Origin: Cliona cf. orientalis
Lineage: Eukaryota; Porifera; Demospongiae; Clionaida; Clionaidae
Direction: 5' to 3'
NCBI GenBank assembly: GCA_963930775.1
Contig: OZ005692.1
Coordinates: 951,601-1,015,600 of the forward strand
Length of the DNA stretch: 64,000 nt
How positions within the stretch are numbered: position 1 is the first letter of the stretch; each line of letters starts with the position of its first letter. Made by a program: the position numbers and the translations under genes. Below, piece by piece: positions 42,241 through 53,234 of this stretch. The notes below the pieces were generated by a model, which was given only the letters and a program-made list of their open reading frames with translations, searched no databases and had not been told where the DNA came from.

Positions 42241-42612
42241 AATGTCATAAGCAGCATAGTAATATCACAGCATAATGCATCTACTTTCCTTAAGATTCAC
42301 GAGTGAACGTACATGTACATGCACAAAAATAATATTATCATAGCAAACATCATTAACTTACCAGGACATTTTTGAGTTTGATGTCTCTATGGAGCAATCC
42401 CTGACTGTGCAGGAACCTTATCCCCTCCACCACATCGAGAGCAATCTGCATTCTCGACCCAAAGTCCAGCCCGACCTTGAGAGCAGCGTGGAGGTCACGA
42501 GGGTAGCGGGGCATGATGAAGAGAACCACGGCGTTGGAGCCATTAGAGTAGTCATCATCAATTAGAGCACCTACCAGGTTCACTACTCGTTTGTTCTTAG
42601 GCAGAGTCCTGT

Positions 42613-42647
42613 GGGGGGGGGGGGGGGGGGGGGAGGGGGGGAAGGGT
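42613..42647. repeat. Poly(G) tract
   Basis: About 20 G followed by an A-interrupted G run; poly(C) on the DSTYK strand directly before CACAG and exon 3. Homologous to 47707-47748. Confidence 0.9.
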
Positions 42648-43204
42648 TGAGGGTGAATTTCAAAACAGTGAACATGCACATGATTATAGGCACATTCTAT
42701 GACCTTGAAGTTCACCCAGTGAATGCTGAAGTCTGAGATTCATTACACATTGTACATGTGTGATCATGTACAATAACAGTCATATTATTATTATTGCTTA
42801 AAAAGATCCACACCAAAAGCCTTGTTAAACTATATGTAGCTTCCAAATAATAGATGCATTAACCCCTGCCTCACCATGTGTAGTGGAACTCCAGTGCGAG
42901 GTCGTTCCAGTGTTTCTCGTCCGGGGGTACGACTGATTTGACAGCCAGGGGACCTTTATCAGCCCACTCAGCACACTGGAACACAACACCATACTGACCT
43001 CGCCCCAGCTCATGACCTGAAACATAATAATGTGGCTATAATGAGCTTCATACTTGGAATATTGACGCCCTTTACCACAGCGGCATACTAGCAATTCTAA
43101 CGACCATTACCAAATTCACCCTCACCCCTTCTCTCCTCCTCTCACTCTTTTCCTTCTCTTTCTCATTCACATTGCATTGTACACAAATTAAATCACCTAC
43201 TGTA

Positions 43205-43205
<1 letters not shown>

Positions 43206-43236
<31 letters not shown>

Positions 43237-43240
43237 ACAC
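43206..43240. repeat. (AC)n microsatellite at the exon 1 donor of DSTYK copy A
   Basis: About 17 AC units; on the gene strand GTGTGTGT directly forms the 5' splice site of exon 1. Confidence 0.9.
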
Positions 43241-43308
43241 CTGTGACAGGGTAGTCCATGTACTATTCCATCTCTGAGAGCCACACTGCTCAGGCTCAGT
43301 TTGGCCAT

Positions 43309-43665
43309 CTTTGGAGTCAGCACCTTCCTAATAGCGGCCCTCTGCCCAGTAATAACTCCTGTGGTCCCCACAATTCCTTTGATGACACGTCTTGTGGTTA
43401 TCGCCCATTGTTTCCAAGTCGAGCAAAGGAGTGCAGCCTTTGTATTATCGGTAATGCCTAATTTAGGTAATTAATAAGAAAGAGGCAAGTCCAATTGTAG
43501 TTATTAATTGGCATTGTATGGGGATCCGGAGTCACTTGTTCAGTAGTGGTAGTCGTAGTATTAGTACTGTCGATTTGCGTCACTGTTTCTTTATATTTTT
43601 CGAAAATTCCTCAATGAAGGTAGTTTTTCCGACGCCCGTTTTGCCCACGATCAGAGGCATTCCAC
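43309..43665 (-). pseudogene. GTPase type B remnant joined to DSTYK copy A
   Basis: Minus-strand fragments of the GTPase 3 type: an intact-looking P-loop VGKTGVGKTTFIE (43650-43610), a short Thr-rich linker, then an abrupt jump to YNWTCLFLINYLK, NTKAALLCSTWKQWAITTRR and TTGVITG. The N-terminal 70 codons and the whole middle (G3 to G4) are deleted, and one A is missing near LKLGI. From GVITG the frame runs directly into QRAAIRKVLTPK and the DSTYK exon 1 ATG at 43308. The same junction exists at 49.34 kb, so fusion preceded duplication. Confidence 0.75.
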
Positions 43666-43667
43666 CT

Positions 43668-43768
43668 CTCTCTCGGATTGATAGGTAATGATCGACACAA
43701 ACGAGCGTGCGCGCCGTGCCGCGCCAGACGATCATTTCCGATCAGGTCACGGTCACGGAGCTGCATAC
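43668..43768. promoter_or_regulatory. Divergent promoter block, copy at deaminase 4
   Basis: Nearly identical in order and content to 28840-28950: AGGTAATGATCGACACAAAC then GACGATCATTTCCGATCAGG and CACGGAGCTGCAT, here with a 6-bp duplication GGTCAC. It lies between the GTPase remnant (-) and deaminase 4 (+). Confidence 0.6.
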
Positions 43769-43864
43769 CTTCCGGTGCATTGGTGGGTGTGGTAACACTT
43801 CTAACATGCGTGCGCGCACTACATTCGCGTATCTGAGTGAACGCTTCAATACTGCAAGTTGGCG

Positions 43865-45616
43865 ATGGCTAAGTATACAAGGGCTAATTCTCCTGAGGAG
43901 AGATCTAAATATACGCAGACTGAGGCCGAAAAGAATCCTTTACCTTGGAAAGTATTTTACATGTCCGTGGCCGAGTTGGAATCTCAGAGAAGTAACTGCG
44001 ACGATACCGAAAGAGTAAGCGCTATCAGACTAAATATTAACCTGCTGTATTCATTTACTGGCTTTAAAGTTTCATTAATATCCTGGTTGGTGTAATACGG
44101 CCTAACTAAATACGTATTATTATATTTTTACATTCTGAGCAGTGGATACACATACGCTAATCTTAAAAATTGCATTACTGTAACATATTCTTAAAGGTTG
44201 GAGCATGTATTGTTAGCCCTATGAAAAAGATTGTTGCCGTTGGACATCATCGTAAATATTGTAAGGCGGCAGATGATCAAACAGCATCCACGGATCAAAA
44301 GGATTTGGAACGTGGTATGAAAGGTGAAGATTTAGATTTCAGTAAGTATACTATAATAATTAATATTATTATAGTTTGTAATGGCATATTCTAACGTCAT
44401 AATAATTATTCTAACATCTTTATTCCATACTATGCATGCAGTTTCATATGCTGCAATTGATGCCATCTTAAACAAGAGTGCGGAAAGCTTGGATGGATGT
44501 ACAATGTACATGACAAAGTGCCCTAGGACTGAGGAGGCAAAGCTTATCATTCAAGTGGGGATCAAGGAGGTTATTTATTTCCATAAAGATACATCACCTA
44601 CTAAATGGGCTGAACAACTGCTTTACTATGCTGGTGTCAGACCCACATGGTAAGTTTATTACTAATATGTAAATTACAGTCTTAGAATCAATAATTATGC
44701 ATGAATAAAAATATTATTATAGGTATGGTGACACACCAATTTCACGTAAGTATCCAAGTATAAAAGTTGACGTGTTTCCGGACACCTCAGTACCTCGTCG
44801 AACTCCAAGAGAACACCCACCTAATCATCCAGGTTGTACTGACGACAAGAATTATTTCATGGCAATGGCATGCATGCTTGGTATCACTGAGAAGCAAGGA
44901 TCCAACTAGACAGGTAGCTATTGGCCTAATTTACAATAATAGAACAACAAAATTATACATAATTCTACTATAATTATAGGTTGGAGCATGCCTTGTTGAC
45001 AAAGACAAAATTGTTGCCTTCGGGTATAATGGTTTTCCTCTCAATATCGATGATGAGGATCCAAGAGTGTCATGGGACAAGAAAGAAAAGCAGAAGAGTG
45101 GTGAGTGACCTTCTGAGCGATAATTATGATATTATTATTATTATTCCAAACCTTTGAAACCCTTTATGCATATTATCAGTGGTCCATGCTGAGGTAAATG
45201 CCCTAATGTTCAGGAACTGTTTGTGTTTAGAAGGATGCACACTCTACACGACCTTGTTCCCCTGCCTTGATTGTGCCAAAACAATCATACAATCGGGAAT
45301 CAAGACACTCTACTACTTGGCTGATCCTGTGGAATTCGAATCTGATAAGAACGGAGACCGTGAATGGGATGATCAAGAAATGGATGAGGCATGGAAGAAG
45401 CTACAGAAAGAAAGGCCAGAAAAGACAACGTTTGTAGCATCAAGACACCTACTGCAGGAATGCAAATACAAATCGGATCCAAAAGAAAACGATGAATCAG
45501 ATCCAAAAGAAAAAAATGAATCGGCTCCAAAAGAACCACAGCGATGCTGCAAGCGATACAGGCCTTCAAAAGTCTTCAAAGTTGAGTTACGAAGACAAGA
45601 ACAAATAAGGGAGTGA
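43865..45616 (+). pseudogene. Tandem dCMP-deaminase-like copy 4, frameshifted in exon 4
   Basis: Six exons equivalent to deaminase 1: 43865-44014, 44197-44341, 44442-44649, 44723-44913, 44980-45100 and 45180-45616. Coding sequence is very close to deaminase 1. Exon 4 is 191 bp against 187 because GCAT is duplicated (GCATGCATGC near 44868-44877, against GCATGC in deaminase 1), shifting the frame and giving a stop TAG near 44908, before the catalytic domain. Otherwise domain 2 keeps V-V-H-A-E and P-C-L-D-C. The C-terminus has gained an imperfect repeat of SDPKE-type units (about three) before CCKRYRPSKVFKV. Recently broken, or an assembly error at a short repeat. Confidence 0.82.
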
Positions 45617-46893
45617 TACCAAACTAGCTAACTAAATTAATATACCCACTAATAAATAAATGAGTGTGAGTATGGCTGTATAATATTAATTATGTCACAT
45701 GTCATAAAAATTTATAGTAATTGTGTGTAAGTCTGACTGTAATCTTTCATGGGTATAAACATGAGCATTCTAAGCATGCCATAATAATTAAGCAGCTGGC
45801 CAGCACTGAAGTCAATAGCCATAGTGTACCAGTCTGGATATCATACCCTTTATAGCTATAAATATAATTAGCCTATTCATTACTGGATCATTGCATGATC
45901 GAGTCACGTACAACTATGGGTTGCTAAACGGATCCTCCTATATGTGAATACGTTACTAGCTAACTTGAATGATTTTTTTTGAAAATTTGAATTCCCATTG
46001 TTGTTTAAGTTTCCTGCATTGGAGCCAAGTTTAATTAACTACCATTCATTGAGTCAGTACTAGTGCATTACAGGTTTACAATAACAGAGATGACTATGTC
46101 CAAGTATTTTGCAGTAGACCTGATCTGGCTATAATATCATCATTATTATTATTAAGCATTTGTTTCCATTGTTGACAGTGTATACGTTGTGGGCATTCAT
46201 AGCCATAGGAATCACATGTTCCACTCAGTGATCATGAGTAAAGTTCATATGATATTCAGTGAGCAAGTAGATCTATATAGCAGGTGTTCATGAATATTGC
46301 TAGCTATAGACAGTTGCCGCAGGTGTGCACAAGTCTATAGCTCTATATTATATTGTATGGTTAAATACTGGCCACGGTAGGATTCCAAGCAGGATACAGG
46401 GTAGCTACTATTATAATGTAGGTTCCATGCATAAAAGAATAATTATTATTATCGTCATACAGTGTCAGGTTCTATGTCCATATCTGTTTGCAGGAACATG
46501 GACCAAATTTTGCGATTTGTACGCGGATATGGTACAGGGTCGACAAAAGTTTTAAGTGTCACATGCACACCAGAAGAATACAGGGGGTGACCACCCAAGT
46601 CTATGCATCCTTGTGTTCACATTACTTTAAAAAACCCTACACACAAAGCACAAACAACCACAATATTAATTTTAATGACAATAATATTAACATACAATAA
46701 TTACAGTGTGATAAGAGACACATACACTTTTGCCTTAGAGCAGGAAAAATCTTAAGACTATAATAATAATAATTATCAGTATGTATGTACACATGTAACA
46801 AAAATCAAACAGGCAATCATACAGTGAAAAAATTTTCAAGACACTCAAAAAATGTGTTTGCAAGAAAAAATTAATAACGAGTTTTTTTTAGTG
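45617..46893. repeat. Duplicated flank between deaminase 4 and DSTYK copy B
   Basis: Non-coding. Words such as TTGAATTCCCATTGTT, GGAGCCAAGTTTA and ATCACATGTTCCACTCA recur in the flanks at about 31.3, 35.6, 40.9 and 61.9 kb, always in the same orientation. Confidence 0.6.
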
Positions 46894-49335
46894 TCATAGT
46901 AGGGGTCTTCTCCCAATTCGCTTCATGATTAAGTGTATTCTTAGCGCCACGTCGCCGATCAGCAGTCTCTGGAGGGGGTCGCCATGCCAACATGTTGTCA
47001 TCAACTCCCAGCAATCCGTGTCGAATCTCGGCAGTTTCTCCGGCCTTAGCCCTTTACGAACAGCAGTCCAGAGCTGCTCCTTGTTCTGGCAAGCGTCAAA
47101 GGCTCCCGGGAGTTTTGTGTCGTTGGCACAGATGTACCAGAAGAGGATCCCAAAGGCGTAAATGTCTACGGCGTTATCGTAGGAACCGGCGAAAAGTTCA
47201 GGGGCCATGTGGATGGGTGTTCCAACGATGGTGCACGTCATCATTGCCTCGGGTTTGCAGAATCCGAGATCTGTGAGGGTGCCACGATTTTGATTGTCAA
47301 GCTATAACGTAGAGAGAGAGAGAGAATATCATAAGCAGCATAGTAATGTCACAGCATAATGCATCTACTTTCCTTTAGCTTCTATAATAATATACAAGAG
47401 TGAACGTACATGTACACGTACAAAAATAATATTATCATAGCGAACATCATAAACTTACCAGGACATTCTTGAGTTTGATGTCTCTATGGAGCAACCCCTG
47501 ACTGTGCAGGAACCTTATCCCTTCCACCACATCGAGAGCAATCTGCATTCTCGATCCAAAGTCCAGCCCGACCTTGAGAGCCGTGAAGGTCTCGAGGGTA
47601 GCGGGCATGATGAAGAGAACCACGGCGTTAGAGCCATTAGAGTAGTCATCATCAATTAGAGCACCTACCAGGTTCACTACTCGTTTGTTCTTAGGCAGAG
47701 TCCTGTGGGGGGGGGGGGGGGGGGGGGGGGGAGGGGGGGAGGGGGGGAAGGGTTGAGGGTGAATTTCAAAACTGTGAACATGCAAATGATTATAGGCACA
47801 TTCTATGACCTTGAAGTTCGCCCAGTGAATGCTGAAGTCTGAGATTTATTACACATTGTACACGTGTGATTATCCCGCACGCATGCGCAAGGGCGGTTTG
47901 TCTGTCTGTCATTGTTGTTGTCGTCGTCGTTGTCGGCACGAAAATCGCCAGATCTCGAGTTCTAGGCGTCTGTGCGTAATGTAAGCACAACCAATCGGTA
48001 GGTATCGGTGAAAAACTGGTTTATACGGGCTTCGAATTGCTCAAAAGGGCCTTCTGGTGCAACAAATCGTGCATTTTCTGTTCAACATGCCTGTGGTTTA
48101 TCGACCACACCCGCTCCTTTAGCAAATTGATGCGACTGCACATGCTCAAGCTCAGTGTTGGAAAGGGTCGTCAGGTCAAAAAACAGCTATGTTGCAGTAC
48201 AACGCTACAGTGGCTACAGAGCGCGCGGGGTAAGTGCTCTACAGAGCTCTAGTTATGTACAATAATGGTCATAATATTATTACCGTATAGCGGGAAACTT
48301 TGGCGAGGTTTTTAATTTGGCGATTTGGCGAATTTTGAAGAAAATCGCCAAATTAAAACTCGCCAATATTTAAATAACGTATTTTTATGATGTAAAGACT
48401 ACATGTGCGCATGCGCATGTGAACGAGAGCAGTGCGAATTCAGCAAAATTAGATTGATTGCTCGCAACCTTGGTGTAAAACAGAATCGTTTGTCAGGAAT
48501 CAATGTCGCTGCTCAAGTTCTTTCAGGTTAAACATCCGACGCTACCTTCGTCATCAACGTGCCTGCTCGTCTCTCAGCAGGAAGGACCTCGACCACGCGA
48601 ACAAAGAAGTGAAGCGCGTTCTTGCTGTAGAGAACTCAGGCGAATGGATAGTCTCGCGGTGTGAAGGGGCGGCGCCGCGAGACTAGCGAATGGAGTGGCC
48701 GGCCGGCCAGCTGATCCATGCATTACGTCACTTGTTTATCGCGTCATGCGCTTGCGCTCACAATTTGTCAAGTCGCCAAATTTAAAATTCGCCAATATCT
48801 TTAAGGGAGTGATTCGCCAAATTTAATGCTCGCCAAATTTACCCGCTATACGGTATTATGATCCGCACCAAATGCCTTTGTTATACTATATGTATATGTG
48901 GCTTCCTAATAATAGATGCATTAACCCCTGCCTCACCATGTGTAGTGGAACTCCAGTGCGAGGTCATTCCAGTGTTTCTCGTCTGGAGGCACGACCGATT
49001 TGACGGCCAGGGGACCTTTACCAGCCCACTCAGCGCACTGGAATATGACACCATACTGACCTCGCCCCAGCTCATGACCTATGGAAGAGTAATGTGGCTA
49101 TAATATTGAGCTTCATACTTGGAATATTGACGACCTTGACCACGTAGGTGAACTTGTAATTCTGACGACCATTGCCAAATTTCTCCCACTATCTCTCTCT
49201 CTTTCTCCTTTTCTTTTCTCATTCACACACACATACACAAATTAAATCACCTATTGTAATACACACACCTGTGACAGGTAGTCCATATACTATGCCATTT
49301 CTGAGAGCCACACTACTGAGACTCAGTTTAGCCAT
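46894..49335 (-). CDS. DSTYK: DSTYK-like kinase copy B (kinase domain only)
   Basis: Minus-strand exons in phase: 49335-49269, 49078-48937, 47702-47459 and 47301-46894; about 286 residues. Glycine loop GRGQYGVV (27-34), Lys49 in [13 protein letters not shown] (HRD 142-144), DLGFCKPEA (162-170), MAPELF and [10 protein letters not shown] agree with DSTYK. All catalytic residues are present, but the large N-terminal region of DSTYK is missing and the ATG follows a truncated GTPase. Two compensating small indels in exon 3 make residues 104-110 (ATLETFT) differ from copy A (RYPRDLHA), a short out-of-frame patch before the HRD loop. Intron 2 is 1.2 kb because it holds two inserted repeats not present in copy A. 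Whether it is expressed is unknown. Confidence 0.78.
47707..47748. repeat. Poly(G) tract
   Basis: A run of about 24 G and then two more G blocks separated by single A; poly(C) polypyrimidine tract of DSTYK copy B exon 3, longer than the homologous tract at 42613. Confidence 0.9.
47873..48252. repeat. Dispersed repeat in DSTYK copy B intron 2
   Basis: Starts CCCGCACGCATGCGCAAGGGCG with TGTCTGTCTGTC and ends GCGCGCGGGGTAAGTGCTCTACAGAGCTCTAGTT. Both ends resemble the repeat at 7418-8290. It also contains AAAGGGTCGTCAGG, close to the recurrent GGTAAAGGTCGTC word. Absent from the equivalent intron of copy A. Confidence 0.65.
48283..48853. mobile_element. DNA transposon with TTTGGCGA-rich inverted termini
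   Basis: The 571-bp segment begins CCGTATAGCGGGAAACTTTG and ends TTTACCCGCTATACGG, and the sub-termini repeat TTTGGCGAG / CGCCAAATT in both orientations. TATTA flanks both sides as a possible 5-bp target duplication. No coding region; non-autonomous. It is missing from DSTYK copy A, so it inserted after the duplication. Confidence 0.8.
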
Positions 49336-50140
49336 CTTTAATTTGGCGTCAGCACCTTCCTAATAGTGGCCCTCTGCCCAGTAATAACTCCTGTGGGCCA
49401 GTGATGACACGTCTTGTTGTTATCGCCCATCATTTCCAAGTCGAGCAAAGAAGTGCAGCCTTTGTGTTATCGGTAATGCCTAATTTTAGGCAATTGACAA
49501 GAAAGAGGCAAGTCCAATCATAGTCATAGATAGGTAATTGCTTCTTGGTGGGATGGCCTGCTTCACAAACGAATGTAGCATTTGCTATTGGCTCTGAAAT
49601 ACCAGCTTGCCGCATAGCTGTCTTCAACTGTCTCTTCATTTCGGCAAGTTTGGATTTGTATACTTGCTTCTTACGCTCATCAGGATAATCAATGGCTACT
49701 CTGTTTGCGAATGTGATAAAAATAAGGGAAGTGAACCAGTTATGAAATATGTACCAGTTATGAAACAAAGAGCTAATTCGATCTAGTTTCACCTAAAAGT
49801 CAGTTTATATAAACTCACTGTTTCATAACTGGTTCATTTACCTTACTACCTTTCCCCACAGTCTTGGTCCGAATTGGCTGAGTAGAATCTTCATCAATTC
49901 AACATCATCAGCGCGTAAACAATCATCCATACGAATGAAATAGAGCACGATGTCAGCCTTTCTGTATGCTTTTGAAACCTCCGATAAGTACCTCTTTCGA
50001 TTTTCTCTCTTTCCAACACCGTTTAAACCTTCTGTGCCCGGTGTATCTGTGACATGCACGCTGATCTCTCGCCCACACGGAGACTCAATCTGCGTTCTCT
50101 GATTTGGTAGGTAATGATCGACACAAAAGATCACGCACAT
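49336..50140 (-). pseudogene. GTPase type B remnant joined to DSTYK copy B
   Basis: Minus-strand fragment closely similar to GTPase 3 from ESPCGREISVHVTDTPGTEGLNGVG (about 50097) through LSQFGPRLWGKVV, then, after an inserted 119-bp element, TFANRVAIDYPDERKKQVYK to NTKAALLCSTWK followed by TGA where GTPase 3 has TGG. The P-loop and about 125 N-terminal codons are missing: the promoter word AGGTAATGATCGACA lies directly against the truncated coding region. The final hairpin region is shortened to TGVITGQRATIRKVLTP, the same junction to DSTYK as at 43.3 kb. Confidence 0.82.
49725..49843. mobile_element. Small inverted-repeat element (MITE) inside the GTPase remnant
   Basis: Termini AGGGAAGTGAACCAGTTATG and CATAACTGGTTCATTTACCTT are inverted repeats, flanked by TA at 49723-49724 and 49844-49845. 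It interrupts the codon region equivalent to VVFLFTFANR of GTPase 3. An additional internal copy of CAGTTATGAAA is present. Confidence 0.82.
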
Positions 50141-50238
50141 GGAATAGACCACGCCCTAGAATATGGGGCGGGGCTAGCACGATGATCACGCGGCGCAACT
50201 CCAGTGCAGCGCCGTATTAGAAACCGTGAAGAGAGGCA
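50095..50238. promoter_or_regulatory. Intergenic region between GTPase remnant and GTPase 4
   Basis: Contains AGGTAATGATCGACACAAAA (50109-50128), the fourth copy of the block found before GTPase 3, and GC-rich sequence up to the ATG at 50239. Confidence 0.5.
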
Positions 50239-51336
50239 ATGTCTAATGATTCCGATGTCGATGAGCACCAAGCCATGCCCGTTCAAGGGCCGCCGAATCA
50301 TCCTGCGACAGTTACGGGAATCGACATACTAGCTGACCAGAAAACGAAAGAAGTTCTCGATAAAATCGGAGCTCGCGCGACCGATCCTACTTTGAGGATC
50401 GTTGTAACGGGGAAAACTGGGGTTGGGAAATCGTCCTTCATTCAAGCCCTCTTTCTTGAAGAGGGACAAAAATTTGAAAGACCTGCGCATACCACGGAAG
50501 TGCACACTCGTTCAATGCCTATTTATTCCCCAAGTGGGCAGCCAGTAGACGTGGAATTGACCGATACACCTGGTATGGAAGCTCTTATTGGGGTTGGCAC
50601 AAGAGCAAATCGCAAGGAGTATGTGAAGCAGGTCTCCCCAGCCTTCAAGAGTGCCGATATTCTCCTGTTTTGTGCCCGAATGGACGACGAAGTAAGGGCG
50701 GAAGAGGTTGAAATGATACGTTTCATGCTTCAGGTATTTGGTGCATTGATGTGGACAAAGGTTATATTCGTGCTGACGTTTGCAAACCGAGTCACCACTG
50801 ACTGTCCAGAAGAGGAGAAAGAACGTGAGTTCACTGAAAGATTTGCTACCATACAACAAGCATTACAGGTAGCGATGCAGCAAGCAGGAATTGCTGAAGA
50901 CGTTGCACAGGCAACGCCAGTGTGTGTAGTGGGACACCCCGAGCGAAAGCAGCTTCCGAACTGTGACGACTAGGCTTGCCCATTCCTTGTGGAATGCCTG
51001 AAATCGGGAATTGCAGAGAACATAAAGATTAATCTCCTCAAGTCCACCTGGAAGCGTTGGATCATCAACCCAAGGCGTGTGCCAGCTGGATTTGGTGGAG
51101 CAACAGGAATAGCAACTGGTATAGGTTGTGTGGTGGCCGGCAGTGTTATATCTGGAACTCCAGCATTCCCTATCGGCATCCCAGTTGCTATACTAGGAGG
51201 CACTTTCATCATACTTGGTGTAGCTGCAACTACTTCGCATACAATGACAAGTTTCCAGGAGGATCAAGAGCGGTACCGTCGAACTACAAAACGAATTCAT
51301 GACCTTCAGAAACCAGGCAACAATGTAGACCAATGA
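50239..51336 (+). CDS. AIG1/septin-like GTPase 4, interrupted by a TAG codon
   Basis: Intronless. The frame from ATG 50239 runs 244 codons to TAG at 50971-50973 and then stays open in the same frame to 51336 (365 sense codons plus the internal TAG and final stop). In GTPases 1 and 3 the same position is Trp (D-W-V-C, D-W-T-C), so a single TGG-to-TAG change is the only break. P-loop GKTGVGKS (58-65), G3 DTPG (109-112), VIFVLTFANR at the G4-like position. The part after the stop carries the hydrophobic hairpin (FGGATGIATGIGCVVAGSVI...PVAILGGTFIILG). If the stop is real, a soluble GTPase domain without its membrane segment would be made; read-through or assembly error are alternatives. Confidence 0.8.
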
Positions 51337-51543
51337 CTAGTAGTTGACTTGACCCATAATAATAATATTATACCAAGTATCCTTTAATTAAATTTCTCTT
51401 GTAACCACACTACTACTCTTTACAGGAACACATGTACACAATGGGATGTTGCATGGCTAGAAAGTGTGGGATATATGCATAAAAAAGTGTTACTAATAAA
51501 TTTATGAATACACAAATATTACTATAATAATTATTAAGGTTTG
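51337..51543. other. Short convergent intergenic region
   Basis: AT-rich 3' flank between GTPase 4 (+) and kinase-kelch 3 (-). AATAAA-like words on both strands; nothing else seen. Confidence 0.4.
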
Positions 51544-53234
51544 CTAATTAAGAGCATGTGTGTACACGCAAATTCCATGTTCATTGCTTTTACCATACAG
51601 AAATATTTCATCACCCAACTGGACAGTAGCACACTGATAGATGGCAAAGGGTAACTCACAAACTTTCTTCCACACTGCACCAGGCGATTCATCACCATCT
51701 GCATTATCGTTATACTTGTAGACACAGTTGCTCACTTTATTGAACGAATTTTTCTCTATTCCTCCTAGAGCATACAAGGAGCCCTTGAACGATAAGGCAG
51801 TGGAAGATTTAATTGGTAATTGCTTGATCTCATGCCAGATCTCAGCTTGGGGAGTGTCCTTGTTAGAGTCAACTAGCCGGTTAAGATCTGCCCAAAAAAC
51901 GGCGTTGCTTGGCATTAAAACACTCGACGTAGGAACCTTGTCACTGGCACAAAAGGCAAAAAGCTTATCGTCAACGATACACAGCGATAGCTGAACAGAT
52001 TTGGTAGAAAGCTTAGCACATGTGGTCCAGTGGCACTCATTCGGTTTAGCTTCAGTGTCCAACTTTTCCACAGCATCGATAAGTCTACCATCTCTTCCTT
52101 CTCCCCCAACAGCAATCAACCACTTTCGGTACGAAACTACGCTCACAAGAGAACGATAGTTGAGCATAGACGTACACTGTAGTCGCTTCCATTCAGTTTG
52201 TGGTTGCTTTGACCTCAGATCCCAAGTATAGACATAGCCTGTCTTGGTGCGACTTGAATACTCAGTACCAGCAACAATGGCCAATTTGCTATTAATGTGG
52301 GTGAGCCCAAAATATTTAGTTGGGCATCTAGGAAATGGTGTGCTCCATGTTTTAGTCTGGGAATCAAACATAAGCACTGTTGCTGCGTCCTGTTCCGGTG
52401 TAGCATATCCTCCTCCGAGATAAATCTTATCATCCAAGACAACTGCTTGTGGGTGGCTGGTCATGTGAATAGGTGGTTCTTGAAGTACCTGTGTATACAT
52501 AATGTAGTTAATTATTATAAGCAGAAGGTGAACTCCATTCTGAAAGCTGATTGCCATAATTAGTTATACATCATTGCTTAGATAGAGGGACCAAAAAGGT
52601 CACCCTTCCAGTATAAAACATGCAAATAATATGTACAACAAACAAGTGAGCTATATAGCTAGAATGATTATTTTTATTTAATACTGCAAGGCCGTAGGAC
52701 ACGGCCGTGCCGGTTTTTTCATCCAACCACGCCCAACTTTCATAATATTATAATGTATAGTGCACAAGTGCGATATTGATAAAGCACGTACTTGTGGGCG
52801 GAGCCCGATGCCCAACTTAGCTACCGTATACTCTTGGCTATTGGATATCTGGATCCCCATCCCAGAAGAGCCTTATCAGCCTTTGAAATTTACAACTTCC
52901 CAAGGCATAAATTTAGTCAGAATACTGTTCAATTGTAAGTTGTTCTTTTCAAACCTCTTAGTTTAGCAATGGAAAAGCATAAAATTTAATATTCTGCGGT
53001 TTAGCTGGACAGAAGATACACCTGCGTACATGTGCGTACACACAGGTATCCTATGGCCGTACCACTTAAAAATTGCTTCCTACGGCCCTATTACTAGCTA
53101 CCTAAACTTCCTCAGACATTGCAGATTGCTAGCTATAATAATAATTATAGGCCACTCAATAGCAGAATACATCATGGCTTGCATGTGCTGTGCACCATAA
53201 TGCACGAATTTGTTGCCATCACGTACATACATGA

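Larger units (their letters stand above)
41758..43308 (-). pseudogene. DSTYK: DSTYK-like kinase copy A, frameshifted in exon 1
   Basis: Minus-strand exons: 43308-43241, 43016-42875, 42608-42362 and 42165-41758. The encoded kinase domain matches the C-terminal kinase of DSTYK/RIPK5: [70 protein letters not shown] and [10 protein letters not shown]. About 287 residues would result; full DSTYK is over 900, so the large N-terminal part is absent. Exon 1 has CCC where the intact copy at 49335 has CC (43249-43251), which shifts exon 1 out of phase with exon 2 and leads to a stop. Either a pseudogene or an assembly error in a homopolymer. A poly(C) run on the coding strand forms the exon 3 acceptor tract. 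Confidence 0.8.

Noticed and set aside
46325..46700. Two + strand frames of about 70 codons between deaminase 4 and DSTYK copy B
   Set aside because: They lie in the duplicated non-coding flank and are not conserved in the other copies of that flank.
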